Below, piece after piece: positions 1 through 8,976 of a stretch of DNA of 24,418 bases. The DNA is from Guillardia theta CCMP2712 (taxonomy: Eukaryota > Cryptophyceae > Pyrenomonadales > Geminigeraceae): positions 53,459 to 77,876 of the forward strand of contig NW_005434625.1 in assembly GCF_000315625.1 (NCBI RefSeq). Direction: 5' to 3'. The number at the start of each line of letters is the position of its first letter. Within the stretch, counting starts at the first letter, position 1. Below the pieces are notes generated by a model. That model made no database searches. It worked only from the letters and a program-made list of their open reading frames with translations, and was not told where the DNA came from. A program made the translations under genes and the position numbers.

Positions 1-95
1 CCCTCCCTCCCACTCCCTCCGCCCTCGCCTCCCTCCTCGCCTCCCTCCCTCCCTCCCTCCTTCCCTCCCTCCCTCCCTCCCTCCCTCCCTCCCTC
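1..95. repeat. CCCT simple repeat
   Basis: Nearly uninterrupted CCCT tetramers with scattered TTCC and GCCT variants, pure pyrimidine on the + strand. It runs off the left edge of the window, so its true length is unknown. It lies downstream of the 3' end of the first minus-strand gene. Confidence 0.9.
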
Positions 96-244
96 CTTCG
101 AGCTTCGTCACCTGCCTATCACCCGCGAGTCTTCACCAAACAATTGGAGCTGACCGAAGAGGTCAGACGAGAAACATGTCGGGGAAGACATCAGTACCTT
201 GCTTCGAGGCCAGACCACAACGTCTTTGTGGCAGACATGTTCAC

Positions 245-1553
245 CTACAGCTCGTGACCATTGCTCCTTCCCCTTGCTAGCCTCTTCCTCTCCCTCCTTC
301 CTCCCCTCCCCTCCCTCATCATCTCCTTCCTTCTTCCGCTCCTCCAGGCCTGACCTTGATGCAGCCTGATCCTCAACGTTTCTCCTTTCGCCACCTCCAC
401 TTTGCCTGCTCCTCCCCCTGCCCTATCGAGAACCTCCTGCAAGCTTGCCCAAGTCGGCAGCCCTGTCCTCCCCGTCCCCTTGGCCTTCACGCAAGGGACC
501 TGACGAGGAGTCACGGAAGAGGAGCAGCAGCGAACGCACATGAATCACTGCGCCCGTCCTGTTCCACCCGCCCTGCAGAAGCAGCAAGGAGCTGTTGTGC
601 TCGTTGTACACGTGCTCCGAGTCAAGTTCGCCGAACTGCAAGAGCAACTCAGCGTCCTTCGCCCCGCCGGCTGTCCCCTCAACCTCTGGGATCTCTTTCA
701 GATTCCCGATCTTCACTCGCGTCACATTGCGGACCCTCCCATCCTCGTCCTCGACTTGCACATCCTGACACTCGTCGTCGGGGCCGAACGGATCCCAGCT
801 CGAGGTGCTGGACTCCGACAGGCTGACGTTGGACAAGGGAGGAGACAGGGCGGTCAAGCCATAGTTCCTGTGAAGATCACTAGTATTGCTGTGATCAGAG
901 AAACCGGTTTCTTCCGCGCTTCTCACTCTGCTCTGCCTCCTCTTCTTCCATATCTGCGACTGTTTCTTGACAGAGCTATTCCAGTCCAGCCCCTTGACCT
1001 CCGGGGCGTCAAAGTTGGGGTGGACTTCCTCGTCGAAGGGATCGTGGTACATGGCTGGTTCAGCGCCGTCCCCAGACGAGGACGAGAGCTGAACCAGGAG
1101 GTCCTGCGACCAACAGCACTCATTGGAACGGGAGCAGGCAGACAAGACCTCCACACCTCCTCCATTTCCTCATCGTCGAGAGCAAGAAGATGGTCTGGAA
1201 GGGCATCCTTCCCAACGCCCGCATCCTCAACGACCTGTCGAGGCTGTGCTTCTTAGCGATCAACCCAAGCGCAGGATGCCAGGAGACCTCTCCTGCCTCT
1301 CTCGCTCTTTTTGAGCCCACCTCCTCCTGAGCTCATTTTCGGTCAAAGAGACTGAAGAATTTCAAGGTTTCACCTGCTCTCCCGGCAACCCCGACGCTGC
1401 TTCCAGTCCTCGTTTCCTTGCCCAGTGATCGGATCCTCCCCTCAGGCTCAGCGTGTATGTCACCAGACCCCGCAGAAGGTCAACAGGGGACAGCTCGTCC
1501 GACTTCGACGTGGAGAAGAAGGTTGCATGCGGCATGCTGCCTGCAGTGTTCAT
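245..1553 (-). CDS. Five-exon gene, protein of unknown function (about 371 aa)
   Basis: I do not recognise the family. Five minus-strand blocks join in frame: 1553-1374, 1326-1288, 1234-1157, 1103-540 and 499-245. The introns are 47, 53, 53 and 40 nt, all GT-AG and all phase 0. In each case the read-through frame is lost or becomes poor while the spliced frame stays open. The stop is TAG at 247-245. The start is the ATG at 1553-1551; an in-frame ATG follows at 1535, and a further upstream exon cannot be excluded. The protein looks largely disordered and acidic. It has an Asp/Glu cluster around the exon 3/4 junction (LDDEEMEE), a basic stretch in exon 4 (WKKRRQSR) that could be an NLS, a Ser-rich segment, and a more ordered-looking C-terminal part in exons 4-5. 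The exon chain is more convincing than any functional guess. The last exon ends in low-complexity Arg/Gly/Glu sequence, so the true 3' end could differ. Confidence 0.55.
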
Positions 1554-1824
1554 ATGGACGACACCGAAACAGACCCTCCCACCTCCCTCCCACCTCCCCC
1601 CCACCTCCCGCACTTCTGCTCACCTTAGGAGAAAGAGAATGAAGGGGATCATCGAGGACACGTTCATGATCGGGTTGTAAGATCAAGGTGCATGCATGCA
1701 TGCCTGGCGTACATCCTCCATCCTCGCCTCCTTCTCCTTCCTTTGATCGCTTCACCCCCACCGCTGCTCAACTTCATGCTTCCGAAAGTTTGCTACCGCC
1801 AAACAGTCTCAGTAAGAACTGGAC
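1554..1824. other. Non-coding upstream region with C-rich tract and TGCA run
   Basis: No gene is seen. About 1568-1612 is a CCTCCCACC-type pyrimidine tract, and about 1690-1705 holds tandem TGCA/CATG units. The region lies directly upstream of the minus-strand five-exon gene, so it may contain that gene's promoter, but no core promoter motif stands out. Confidence 0.5.
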
Positions 1825-2460
1825 TCCCGGAGTCCGGCGGAGTCCGAGCGGGGCGGCCCGGCCGGGCAGTGCCGCTGTGCCGGCCGCAGTGCCGCCTCAG
1901 TGCGGCCGCCCGGCCGGGCGGGCGGCCACCGTGCGCCGCGGCCAGCGGTGGCGCTCACTGCCGCTGTCACGGTCGGGCTCCCGATTGTGCGGCCCCGGCG
2001 GCAGTCGGAGCCTCGGAGCCCGGCCAGCGGCTCAGGCCTGCTCAGGGCGATCCTGCTCCGAGTCAGGTCAGGCAGTGCTCAGTGCGATCCGGCGACCGGG
2101 TGCCTGGGCGTTCCGAGTTCCGAAGTTCCTGCGGCCGCTCACGCACAGGCTGGCAGCCTGAGCACTGAGTCGGAGTAAAAGTGAATCAGCTGAGCAGCTA
2201 ACTGAGTTTCCGACAGTGGCAGTTGGCACTCGCGGCCTCACGGTGCGGTCCGAGCGCCTCGGAGGCTCATATCAGTGTGTGAAAGCACGGCGATCATCGG
2301 ATCCGAAACTTGACTCGAATGATCTCGGATCACGACCGTCAGTGTCCGGCGCTCCAACCTGGACCTCCTCAGACTGGCAATCTAATGATCTTCATTTGCA
2401 TCTGTGCCGTACGGTACGATATCATGGTCGTGATCTGACCCCGACATTCTGAAGTGCGGC
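1825..2460. repeat. GC-rich cryptically simple block 1
   Basis: The sequence is built from recurring short words that are palindromic or complementary to each other: GGCC/CCGG, CAGTG/CACTG, GAGTC/GACTC and GATC. There is no fixed period. Open frames across it change composition with frame and show no domain, so I read it as non-coding. The same texture recurs at 8096-8976, in the spacers of the phosphatase array, and at 18907-19300. Confidence 0.6.
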
Positions 2461-2801
2461 ATCGGACTGAGTTCTCAGGCTACGGTCCTCACATCCTTCT
2501 CCTTCTCCTTAGAAGAACAGCTACAATTTCCAGCATGTTTCACTGCCAACATGAGTTGGAGGAATCTGCTTTCAGTCAATGCAAGTCGTCTGCATTTCTT
2601 TGCTGTTTGTTTTGCGATAAAGAATTATTCTCGAATTCGTTGTCCTCGTGCTATCTTAACTTCTCCCCTTCGCTCTCGTTGAGCATGGCAACTCAAGACT
2701 GCTGTCGTGGATTTCCACTTTATGCATTTTCACGAGAAAGTCCAAAATTTTATTTCATCTTACAATAAAGCACAGAAAATTCATGAAGAAAGTATCAATG
2801 T
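2461..2801. other. AT-richer stretch, no gene recognised
   Basis: A 104-aa open frame on the + strand (2454-2768) has leucine/serine/cysteine-rich composition and no recognisable domain. A plus-strand AATAAA occurs near 2764. I see no supportable gene here. Confidence 0.4.
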
Positions 2802-3110
2802 TCAAAGTTGCATGAGAGCACCATTCGCGCGTCTGATAACCGGTCTTTCGTTTCGTGATAGCAACGCTATGCAATATTGCAGCGCTTCAAGTTGTTTCTG
2901 GCGACTTGGCCCAGAAGAGCCTCTCATGGTCGGCGCGTCCTTGTATTCATCTTGCTTGCTTCGCAAAGCACGAGGAAGAGTCAAGTAGGAGGGTTCCTCG
3001 TAACGTGCAGCATCCATCGAAGATGCGAAGGTTTCGATCTCGATCGCGGCATGAGCCACGTCGGGCTCAGCATTCGCTGACATATCCAACATCGCAAAGT
3101 CGTCTTGCAT
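2802..3110 (-). CDS. Hypothetical 102-aa protein
   Basis: A minus-strand ORF that starts at a true ATG (3110-3108) and ends in TGA at 2804-2802. Its composition is balanced: an acidic, alanine-rich N-terminal half and a basic, Arg/Lys-rich C-terminal half. This looks more like a protein than the neighbouring frames do. The frame stays open upstream of the ATG for roughly 30 codons before a TGA, so an N-terminal extension or an upstream exon is possible. No family is recognised, and no splice site is needed or clearly seen. It could be a short real gene, a terminal exon, or chance. Confidence 0.3.
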   Translation of the reverse strand: MQDDFAMLDMSANAEPDVAHAAIEIETFASSMDAARYEEPSYLTLPRALRSKQDEYKDAPTMRGSSGPSRQKQLEALQYCIALLSRNERPVIRRANGALMQL

Positions 3111-3405
3111 CGTGGAGAAGAGGTTCTTGGGCAGGAGAGTTCGTGGAGGATGCCGATGGTGTTGGAGGAGGCGGATGAAATGAATGTATAAGCTCCCATG
3201 TCAGCTGCACCGAAATGCTGACATAAAAAGATATCTGTCCGTTGAAATCGAGTCTTTTCCTTCTCAGCAGTCTCATCGCACATCAGCATCCCTCGTGATG
3301 TGTGTCATCCTGTAAGTGGCTGTCACATGAGTGACCCTTGACTCATGACCGGCACGGTGAAGTGAAGAGGCCCAGTTCAGCCGGCAGTCTACTAGGCCGG
3401 CAGCC

Positions 3406-3430
3406 GGGCCGGGCCGGGCCGGGCCGGGCC
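3406..3430. repeat. GGGCC pentamer, five copies
   Basis: Five exact tandem GGGCC units, preceded by a partial CC. G-rich on one strand and C-rich on the other, so it could form G-quadruplex or hairpin structures. Confidence 0.9.
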
Positions 3431-3550
3431 CACTTGCGGTGGCTGGCCCGACGCGGCCCGTTTTCTAGAACGTCTTTGTTGTCACGAATGAGGAAGGCGG
3501 GGGAGGAGAAGCGGGAGAGAGAGAAGAGAAGAAAGCAAGCAAGCAAGAAG

Positions 3551-3682
3551 AGATGGAAGGAAGAAGAGATGGAAGGAAGAAGAGATGGAAGGAGAAGAGT
3601 TGGAAGGAAGAAGAGATGGAAGGAGAAGAGATGGAAGGAAGAAGAGATGGAAGGAAGAAGAGATGGAAGGAAGAAGAGATGG
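3551..3682. repeat. Purine minisatellite, 16/15-nt unit
   Basis: About eight tandem copies of a purine-rich unit (AGATGGAAGGAAGAAG) interspersed with a 15-nt variant that lacks one A. It sits within a longer purine-rich run from about 3486 to 3690. It ends about 190 bp upstream of the Aha1-domain gene's ATG. Open frames through it on both strands are repeat artefacts. Confidence 0.9.
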
Positions 3683-3871
3683 GAAGATGGTGGAAGGAAT
3701 GAAGTGGGTTTGCAAGGGTTACACCACAAAGGTAGGCAAAGCGAGGTTGAAACATCAGCCAAGGAGCTGGTGTGAGCGCAGGGTACAAGCAAAGCAAGTC
3801 TTTGAGATCAGATTATGCGATTTGTTTTCTTGCCTGTACTTTGTTATTTCATCAAAATAAGTCGTTTACTA

Positions 3872-4744
3872 ATGGTGAGTCATCAGAACATGCCCGTAGA
3901 TTATTCCAAGTGGGACAAGCTTGCAGCAAGTGACAGCGAGGACGAGGAAGAAAAGAAGGCGCCTCAGAGCAAGAGGGTCGTCAAGGAGGATGAAAAGATA
4001 GTGCAGCCCAAATTAAGCGCCCCTAAGGTAACGCAACGCCAGGGATTGATATGTTCCGTTGTGCTGAGAAAGTGGCGGTAGGAAGCAAGTGGATCGGCTT
4101 GGAATGCCAGCAACTATCACTGGGAGGAGCAAAAGCTGGACGTGTGGGGCAAACAACGGCTCAAGGATGTCCTCAAACCCAAAGCAACACTGAGCTTCAC
4201 CTACAACCAGACAGAACTGACCTACGAGATGAACTTCGACGTCGACACGATCACTGGAGACGTTTGGTCGCACATCCGCAAGGGCAAGAGTGTGTTGGGA
4301 TACAACCTCGAGTTCTCTCTGGTGGTGACGGGCAAGGTGAAGACGTCGAGCCGTGAGGAGATGTTGAACGCTTCCTTGGAGTGTGACCTGATGGTCGACC
4401 ATGAGGAGGATCCTGTTGTCAGGTTTACAGCGGGTGACAATCTTCCCTTCAAAGACACTGTGAAGAAATGCATCCTTGCCGAGTATCACTCAAGAATAGG
4501 GTTCTTCCTCAAGGAGCTCGAGGTACGTTTCCACTTGCTGTCTGCCGCACGATGAGTGACATGGTTGGCCTGTCTGCTGCAGACAAAAGCTGACGAGAGG
4601 AAAAGCAAGATCGAAGAATCGGCGAAGACTCAGGCGACCAGCTCGGAACAAGCAACGACTGCTAAGTCACACTTCGGGGGTCGAGTACAGGTCGGAGGAC
4701 ACAACCCGCAGGGGCTACGAATTGAGAAAGATAACAAAGACTGA
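3872..4744 (+). CDS. Hsp90 co-chaperone with Aha1 N-terminal domain
   Basis: Three exons: 3872-4027, 4082-4522 and 4583-4744. The introns are 54 and 60 nt, both phase 0 (AAG|GTAACG..GGTAG and GAG|GTACGT..TGCAG). The product is 252 aa, or 246 aa if translation starts at the second ATG (3890). Residues of about 57-199 match the Aha1 N-domain family (activator of Hsp90 ATPase). The conserved opening GSAWNASNYHWEE is there, followed by the W-rich helix, beta strands and a closing amphipathic helix. In this family the N-domain binds the middle domain of Hsp90 and speeds its ATPase, in the cytosol. The Aha1 C-terminal (SRPBCC-like) domain is absent: the last exon encodes 53 unrelated polar residues ending in a stop, so the protein is closer to yeast Hch1 in content. 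The N-terminus (PVDYSKWDKL followed by a Ser/Asp/Glu run) resembles the N-terminus of Cdc37 and carries CK2-like sites. The gene converges on the PP2C gene, with 186 bp between the stop codons. Confidence 0.85.
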
Positions 4745-4835
4745 CGGCAAGAGGGATTTCAGACAATTCAGAAGCTCACTCGCCTAAGTTACCTTACGAG
4801 AACGTGACATGATTTTTTTCTTAAGATCAGAAGTT

Positions 4836-4841
4836 TTTATT
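4836..4841 (-). promoter_or_regulatory. Possible polyadenylation signal (AATAAA) for the PP2C gene
   Basis: On the minus strand an AATAAA lies about 90 nt past the PP2C stop codon, in an A-rich context. Whether this organism uses AATAAA is unknown, so this is only a candidate. Confidence 0.3.
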
Positions 4842-4930
4842 TTTGCAATGAAGTCAAAAAAGCTGCCAAGCTCATTATTATTACTGAGCAAGCAGAGAAA
4901 CCAACGAAAGAGAAGAAATCGAAAGCGGAG

Positions 4931-6212
4931 TTATGCTTGCTCGAAGAACACAACTATGGCCGTGATGTCGTCAACAACCTGTTTCACGTGTCATCAAACG
5001 ACGGCATGCAACAAGTCACATGCACACCTCTTCTTCAGCTCGCCATTCCTGATAGGATTTGGCGCATATCTGAAGGGCACATCAATACGACCATTCGCCT
5101 GACCACATACACAAACCTCCTGCGCTGCCCGTTCTGCATCACCGTTGCAGCTCTCAACAATCCCGACGACTTGCTGTACAAGCAAAGAAATCAGCTCAGC
5201 GATGGAAAAATATGGCACTCACCTCGTTTGACAAGAATTCCCACACACCATCGGAAGCGATCACCATGAACTGGTCAGCCTCACTCATGTCGTAGACCAG
5301 GACCTGAAGATGCATCAGAACAAACAACACGTAGTTTCATTTTACCTCCGGGTTCGCATAAACTCCAACAGTTGCAGCAATATCATCGCCAAGAGAACGG
5401 GACATCGCCAACCCCTGCATGACAAGCAGACGAGTCAACCAGCGTCTTTTGCCACTGAAAGCAGAACAGACCGGTAACATCATGTTTGGAAGCCACACCC
5501 TCGCAGGCCCAATGGGCTCTCCATCTTCATCAAAAAGAGGTTCTACCCTGCCCCCACTCGCAATAATGCGTCTTCTCTCGTCCTCGCGGTCCGGTTTTTG
5601 ATCGTCGGAAAGCGGTTTGGCAACCAGTTTTCCGCCTTCCATGGTAGCAATAACTGCTCGAGAATCACCAGAGTTCGCTATTACAACCTTACGTTTTCCA
5701 GGTGCTCCAATCACAACACCACCCACTGCAGTCGTGCCACTTAGCGAGGAATCAATAGACCGTTCGACTTCCAATGACTTGTTCACTTCGATGAAACTCT
5801 TCTCTAGCATTTTGCTTACAACGCTGCTATCAATGCCATCTGCTCGGACTGATTGAGCTTTTAAAGTTTCCTTGTCCAACGCAAGGGGCCACATTCGTTT
5901 GACATACGCAGATACTAGATGGCCAACAGCTCCATGGCCATCAAAAACTCCAAAGAGGGAAACACTAGGATGGCCAAACTCTGGGATCGAAACGTAGGCA
6001 TCCTGATTCGTCTTTTTGTTACCATCTGGTTCATAGCCAGCATTGGACAGACAGGCATATCTCAACGACGAAGTCGCTCCCTTCTCCTTGCTTTGACCCT
6101 CTGTGTTCTTATCAAACCCTATGTTGGGCAGGCCAGTCACAGACAAACGACGATTCTGGCGATCCATTTGTTGCTGTGCCGCTTTTTTCTTCTTAGAGAA
6201 AGCACCGCCCAT
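4931..6212 (-). CDS. PP2C-family Ser/Thr phosphatase, probably N-myristoylated
   Basis: Six exons on the minus strand: 6212-5472, 5414-5346, 5303-5223, 5173-5117, 5069-5028 and 4978-4931. The introns are 57, 42, 49, 47 and 49 nt, all phase 0. The product is 345 aa, a usual size for a single-domain PP2C. Visible motifs in order: NQDAY (about 69-73), FGVFDGHGAVG (87-97), SGTTAVGG (158-165), ANSGDSRAV (179-187), MSRSLGD (251-257), VIASDGVWEFLSN (284-296) and DDITAIVVFF (333-342). The metal-binding aspartates D71, D91, D289 and D334 are therefore present, and a Mn/Mg-dependent phosphatase is expected. The N-terminus MGGAFSKKKK has Gly2 and Ser6 followed by a lysine patch, the classic pattern for N-myristoylation plus membrane binding, so the enzyme probably sits at a membrane. 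The start is the ATG at 6212. The first intron (5415-5471) is a multiple of three without a stop, so retention would add 19 residues just before the GLAMSRSLGD motif. Confidence 0.92.
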
Positions 6213-7484
6213 ACTCTCTCTGATCCGAGAGAGGAACTTCCCAACACACTGCTTCGCTTGCCTCTACAAAAATGTCTTGTCTGTTCGAACGCAAAATCAA
6301 TACAAAGAAAGAAAGGGGTTGCGACGACAAGAAAAGAACAGCCACAAGTTTGATCTATCAACTCTAGCTTGCTCCGGACTTCTCTCAATACCAATGCCTG
6401 CAATGACTTACACTCGACAACTTACTTCTTTGCTATGGATCGTATCCCTTCAGTTCAACCTTTTGATTCTCATCAAACTCACTCATTACCTTCTCTGTCC
6501 CACATCATCATTTAGTTGAAATAACTCATGCTGATCGAGATCACCATATCCGAAAATTCGCTGTAATATCCTTTTCTAGCAAGCCTTCCGTCTTGTTCCA
6601 TTGGCTCCTCCCTCCCTTTCCATACGCTCTCCTTCCCCCAGCTTAATCACTCTTCCCATCCCTGCCCCATCTAGAATTCTGATATTCTTCGTCTTCATTC
6701 AGTTGCAAATCTTGTCTTACCTCTCTTTCTCCCTGTTTTTCAACCTATTTCTCACATGAACGGCGCCTCCTGAGACTGCTTCCTCACCCACTCGTATACT
6801 CGTCCTTAATTCTTCTTCTTCCTTTCTCACTTCAATCATCATAGAGTGACATGCTATCGCTGACGATGTTTCTCATCATCATCAGAAGCATCGTCGTCAG
6901 CGTCAGCATCGTCAGAGACATGAAACCGCTGCCCCTGCAACCTCCCATGAGAGAGGCAGGGATACAACCCCACCCCCTTTCGTCCTGCAATGAACATTTT
7001 GATGGACCACCCCTCATAAGAAGGTCTAAACCACCCCTCTGAGCCCTAACTCGGATATGGACGACCAAAAGTTGGAAGTCACCGGTCCCTCTACACTCCT
7101 TTACCCCGCATGTCTTCCCTTATTGACTACCCACCCCCTTAGTCTCCTTTTGCTTGTCTTAACCCCCACCCCTCATTAGAGGAATTTTCATACTACATTC
7201 CCCAATCTATCTGGTTTTACCACCCTACCCCCTTTCTGGTCAAGCTCTTCCCCGACATTCTGCACAAATCCGGACCCCACCACCAAACAGTCATCACCAC
7301 CTACCCCCACATAAAGACTTTTCACCACCCCCTGTGACAGCACAGGGTTGGGACCCCATGAACTAAACCCCTGAATTGACTATCAAAAGGACCCCTTCCC
7401 CAGGTTTCTATCTCCGGTCTCCCCTTCTCTACATACCACCCCACCCTACTTTATGACTCAGATTCACCCACCTTTGACTAATCA
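6213..7484. other. Gene-free, pyrimidine-rich region
   Basis: No supportable gene. About 6840-6920 holds short ATCGTC/CATCAT-like repeats. From about 6940 to 7480 the + strand is rich in CCACCCC and ACCCC clusters and notably poor in G, with irregular spacing. The start of the region is the 5' flank of the PP2C gene and may include its promoter. Confidence 0.5.
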
Positions 7485-7923
7485 GGAGCGTTTCACGCGT
7501 GGCCCAGAGGTCCAGATTCCCAGAACCTGTTTGAAATATATTTCAAATATACATATTTTTAAATGTGAAATTGTCACGATCGTGTCACGGTCTTTTCCCG
7601 CCCGAGCCCGTCGTTTACATTGGGTGGTATAGGAAGGGTTAGATATTTTCTGAATACCATCATATGTATTGCGGCATAGAATGGAGCTTGGGCTAGGCAC
7701 ATTTACGGTCCGGTCAGTACCCCACCCCCTGATTCTATCGGTGGGCCCCTGTGGGGGTGCAACTGCCCTGCTGACAAACTCGACCACAACGGTTCAAAAA
7801 CTGGACCTTTGGGAATAAAATTCTCTTTTATGCCATTGGTCCAGATTATTTCAAATTTATTGAGTAAAATTAGTACCACGGGATCTGGGAATCTGGACCT
7901 CTGGGCCACGCGTGAAACGCTCC
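7485..7923. mobile_element. MITE / non-autonomous DNA transposon with 40-bp TIRs
   Basis: The first 40 bp (7485-7524, starting GGAGCGTTTCACGCGTGG) are the exact reverse complement of the last 40 bp (7884-7923). The element is 439 bp with no credible transposase frame, so it must have been moved in trans. TCA directly abuts both ends (7482-7484 and 7924-7926), consistent with a 3-bp target-site duplication. A 3-bp duplication is known for CACTA and PIF/Harbinger families, but the superfamily cannot be assigned from this. The interior is AT-rich, with a small palindrome near 7531-7545. The perfect TIRs suggest recent insertion. Confidence 0.9.
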
Positions 7924-7926
7924 TCA

Positions 7927-8095
7927 GTATCGTTCGAGCAGTCACGTAACATTTATTAGTTAATCGTTCACAAGGGCTGGTGCGGCCGGATACTACTGTG
8001 TCACGCCAGGGTCAAGCCTCCTCGACTCTCCTGATTGTCCTCGTACTGATTTTAACTTAACTTTGAGTAAAGAACTTGGTACTACTGTACTACCG
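7927..8095. other. Short unique stretch between MITE and GC-rich block
   Basis: Mixed composition with no ORF or motif of note. It separates the transposon from the GC-rich block. Confidence 0.4.
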
Positions 8096-8976
8096 TGACT
8101 GTAACGGCCGGGCCGCGCCGCACTGTCACTGGCCGGGCCCGGCCAGTGCGGCAGCGGCCGGGCGGCCCGGCCGGGTACGTCCGGAGTCCGATCCCCGGGG
8201 GCGGCCGGGGCCGGTCGCCGATCGGGGGCCGCCGGGTCGCCGACTCCGGGACATTTGATCCCGGTTCCCAGCCTGGCAGTGGGGCCTGACTCGACTGGGC
8301 CGCGTTGAAACCGTTCCCGTCACTGTCGGACCGCCTCGACTCTCAGTCTCATTTCGTATCTCTGGTACCCGTGAGTCAGCCTGGCGGCGGGCTAGCCTTG
8401 ACTCTGAGTCTCCCGGGCGAGCCGCTCACCGTGTCCCGAGTCCCGAAGCCTCCGAGTCAGGGCCTCAAACTGCCAGTCACCGAGTCACTGTGCCAGAGAG
8501 TCCCGGCGACCGTATCGGACGGCCGGGCACGGGCCAGGCCGGGCCGCCCGGCGTCATCCGGCCCGTGGCCCCGGCGGCCGCCCGGCGGTGACCACGGCCC
8601 GCCCGGTCTCGGACCGGCTCGGACGCCGCCAGTACGGTACTACGGTACGGTCACTGCCGCCCGGTTGATCATCGAAGATGATCGGATGAGACTGATCGGA
8701 TGGCACTCCTAAGCGGCCACCATGATTGCCACGGTAGCTCGGTCAAGTCTCACCGTGGCAGAGTCAATTCCGCCGGCCAGTGCCACTCGAACTCTAGCTG
8801 CTGAGTCGCCTGAGTTCACGGAAACTGTCGAGGCCGCCCGCAACGCCCCGGCCGGGGGCCCGGATAGCCCGGCGACAACTCACTGAGTCAGCACTGAGCT
8901 TCACTCAGTATACGGTAGCGCACAGTGACTCCCGTGACCGTCGTAGCCCGCCGGCGGCGGCGGACCGTCCGATCGC
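8096..8976. repeat. GC-rich cryptically simple block 2
   Basis: Same texture as 1825-2460: interspersed GGCC/CCGG, GAGTC/GACTC, CAGTG/CACTG and GATC words. It includes a perfect 22-bp palindrome at 8127-8148 (centre GGGCCC). The open frames lack any domain and are composition artefacts. The block abuts the left end of the phosphatase gene array, and the altered 3' tail of phosphatase copy A (8905-8976) reads into it. Confidence 0.6.

Noticed and set aside
540-1256. 238-aa open frame on the + strand
   Set aside because: It is the antisense shadow of the five-exon minus-strand gene. The minus-strand blocks have consistent introns and acidic, protein-like composition; this frame has neither.
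2454-2768. 104-aa + strand frame
   Set aside because: Low-complexity Leu/Ser/Cys composition, no domain and no splice context.
3338-3797. Open frames through the purine minisatellite on both strands
   Set aside because: Open only because a short stop-free purine unit is repeated.
3875-3899. Possible 25-nt intron directly after ATG (GTGAGT..CCGTAG) in the co-chaperone gene
   Set aside because: Shorter than any other intron here (minimum 40 nt). The read-through sequence encodes a sensible N-terminus.
4809-5269. + strand frames between the two convergent genes
   Set aside because: They overlap the last exons of the PP2C gene, which are fixed by family motifs.
7000-7400. Telomere-like CCCTAA/TAAACCCC words
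   Set aside because: They are isolated, irregular and not tandem. C-richness explains them.
7482-7787. 101-aa frame inside the MITE as a transposase fragment
   Set aside because: No transposase motif is seen, and it starts within the terminal repeat.
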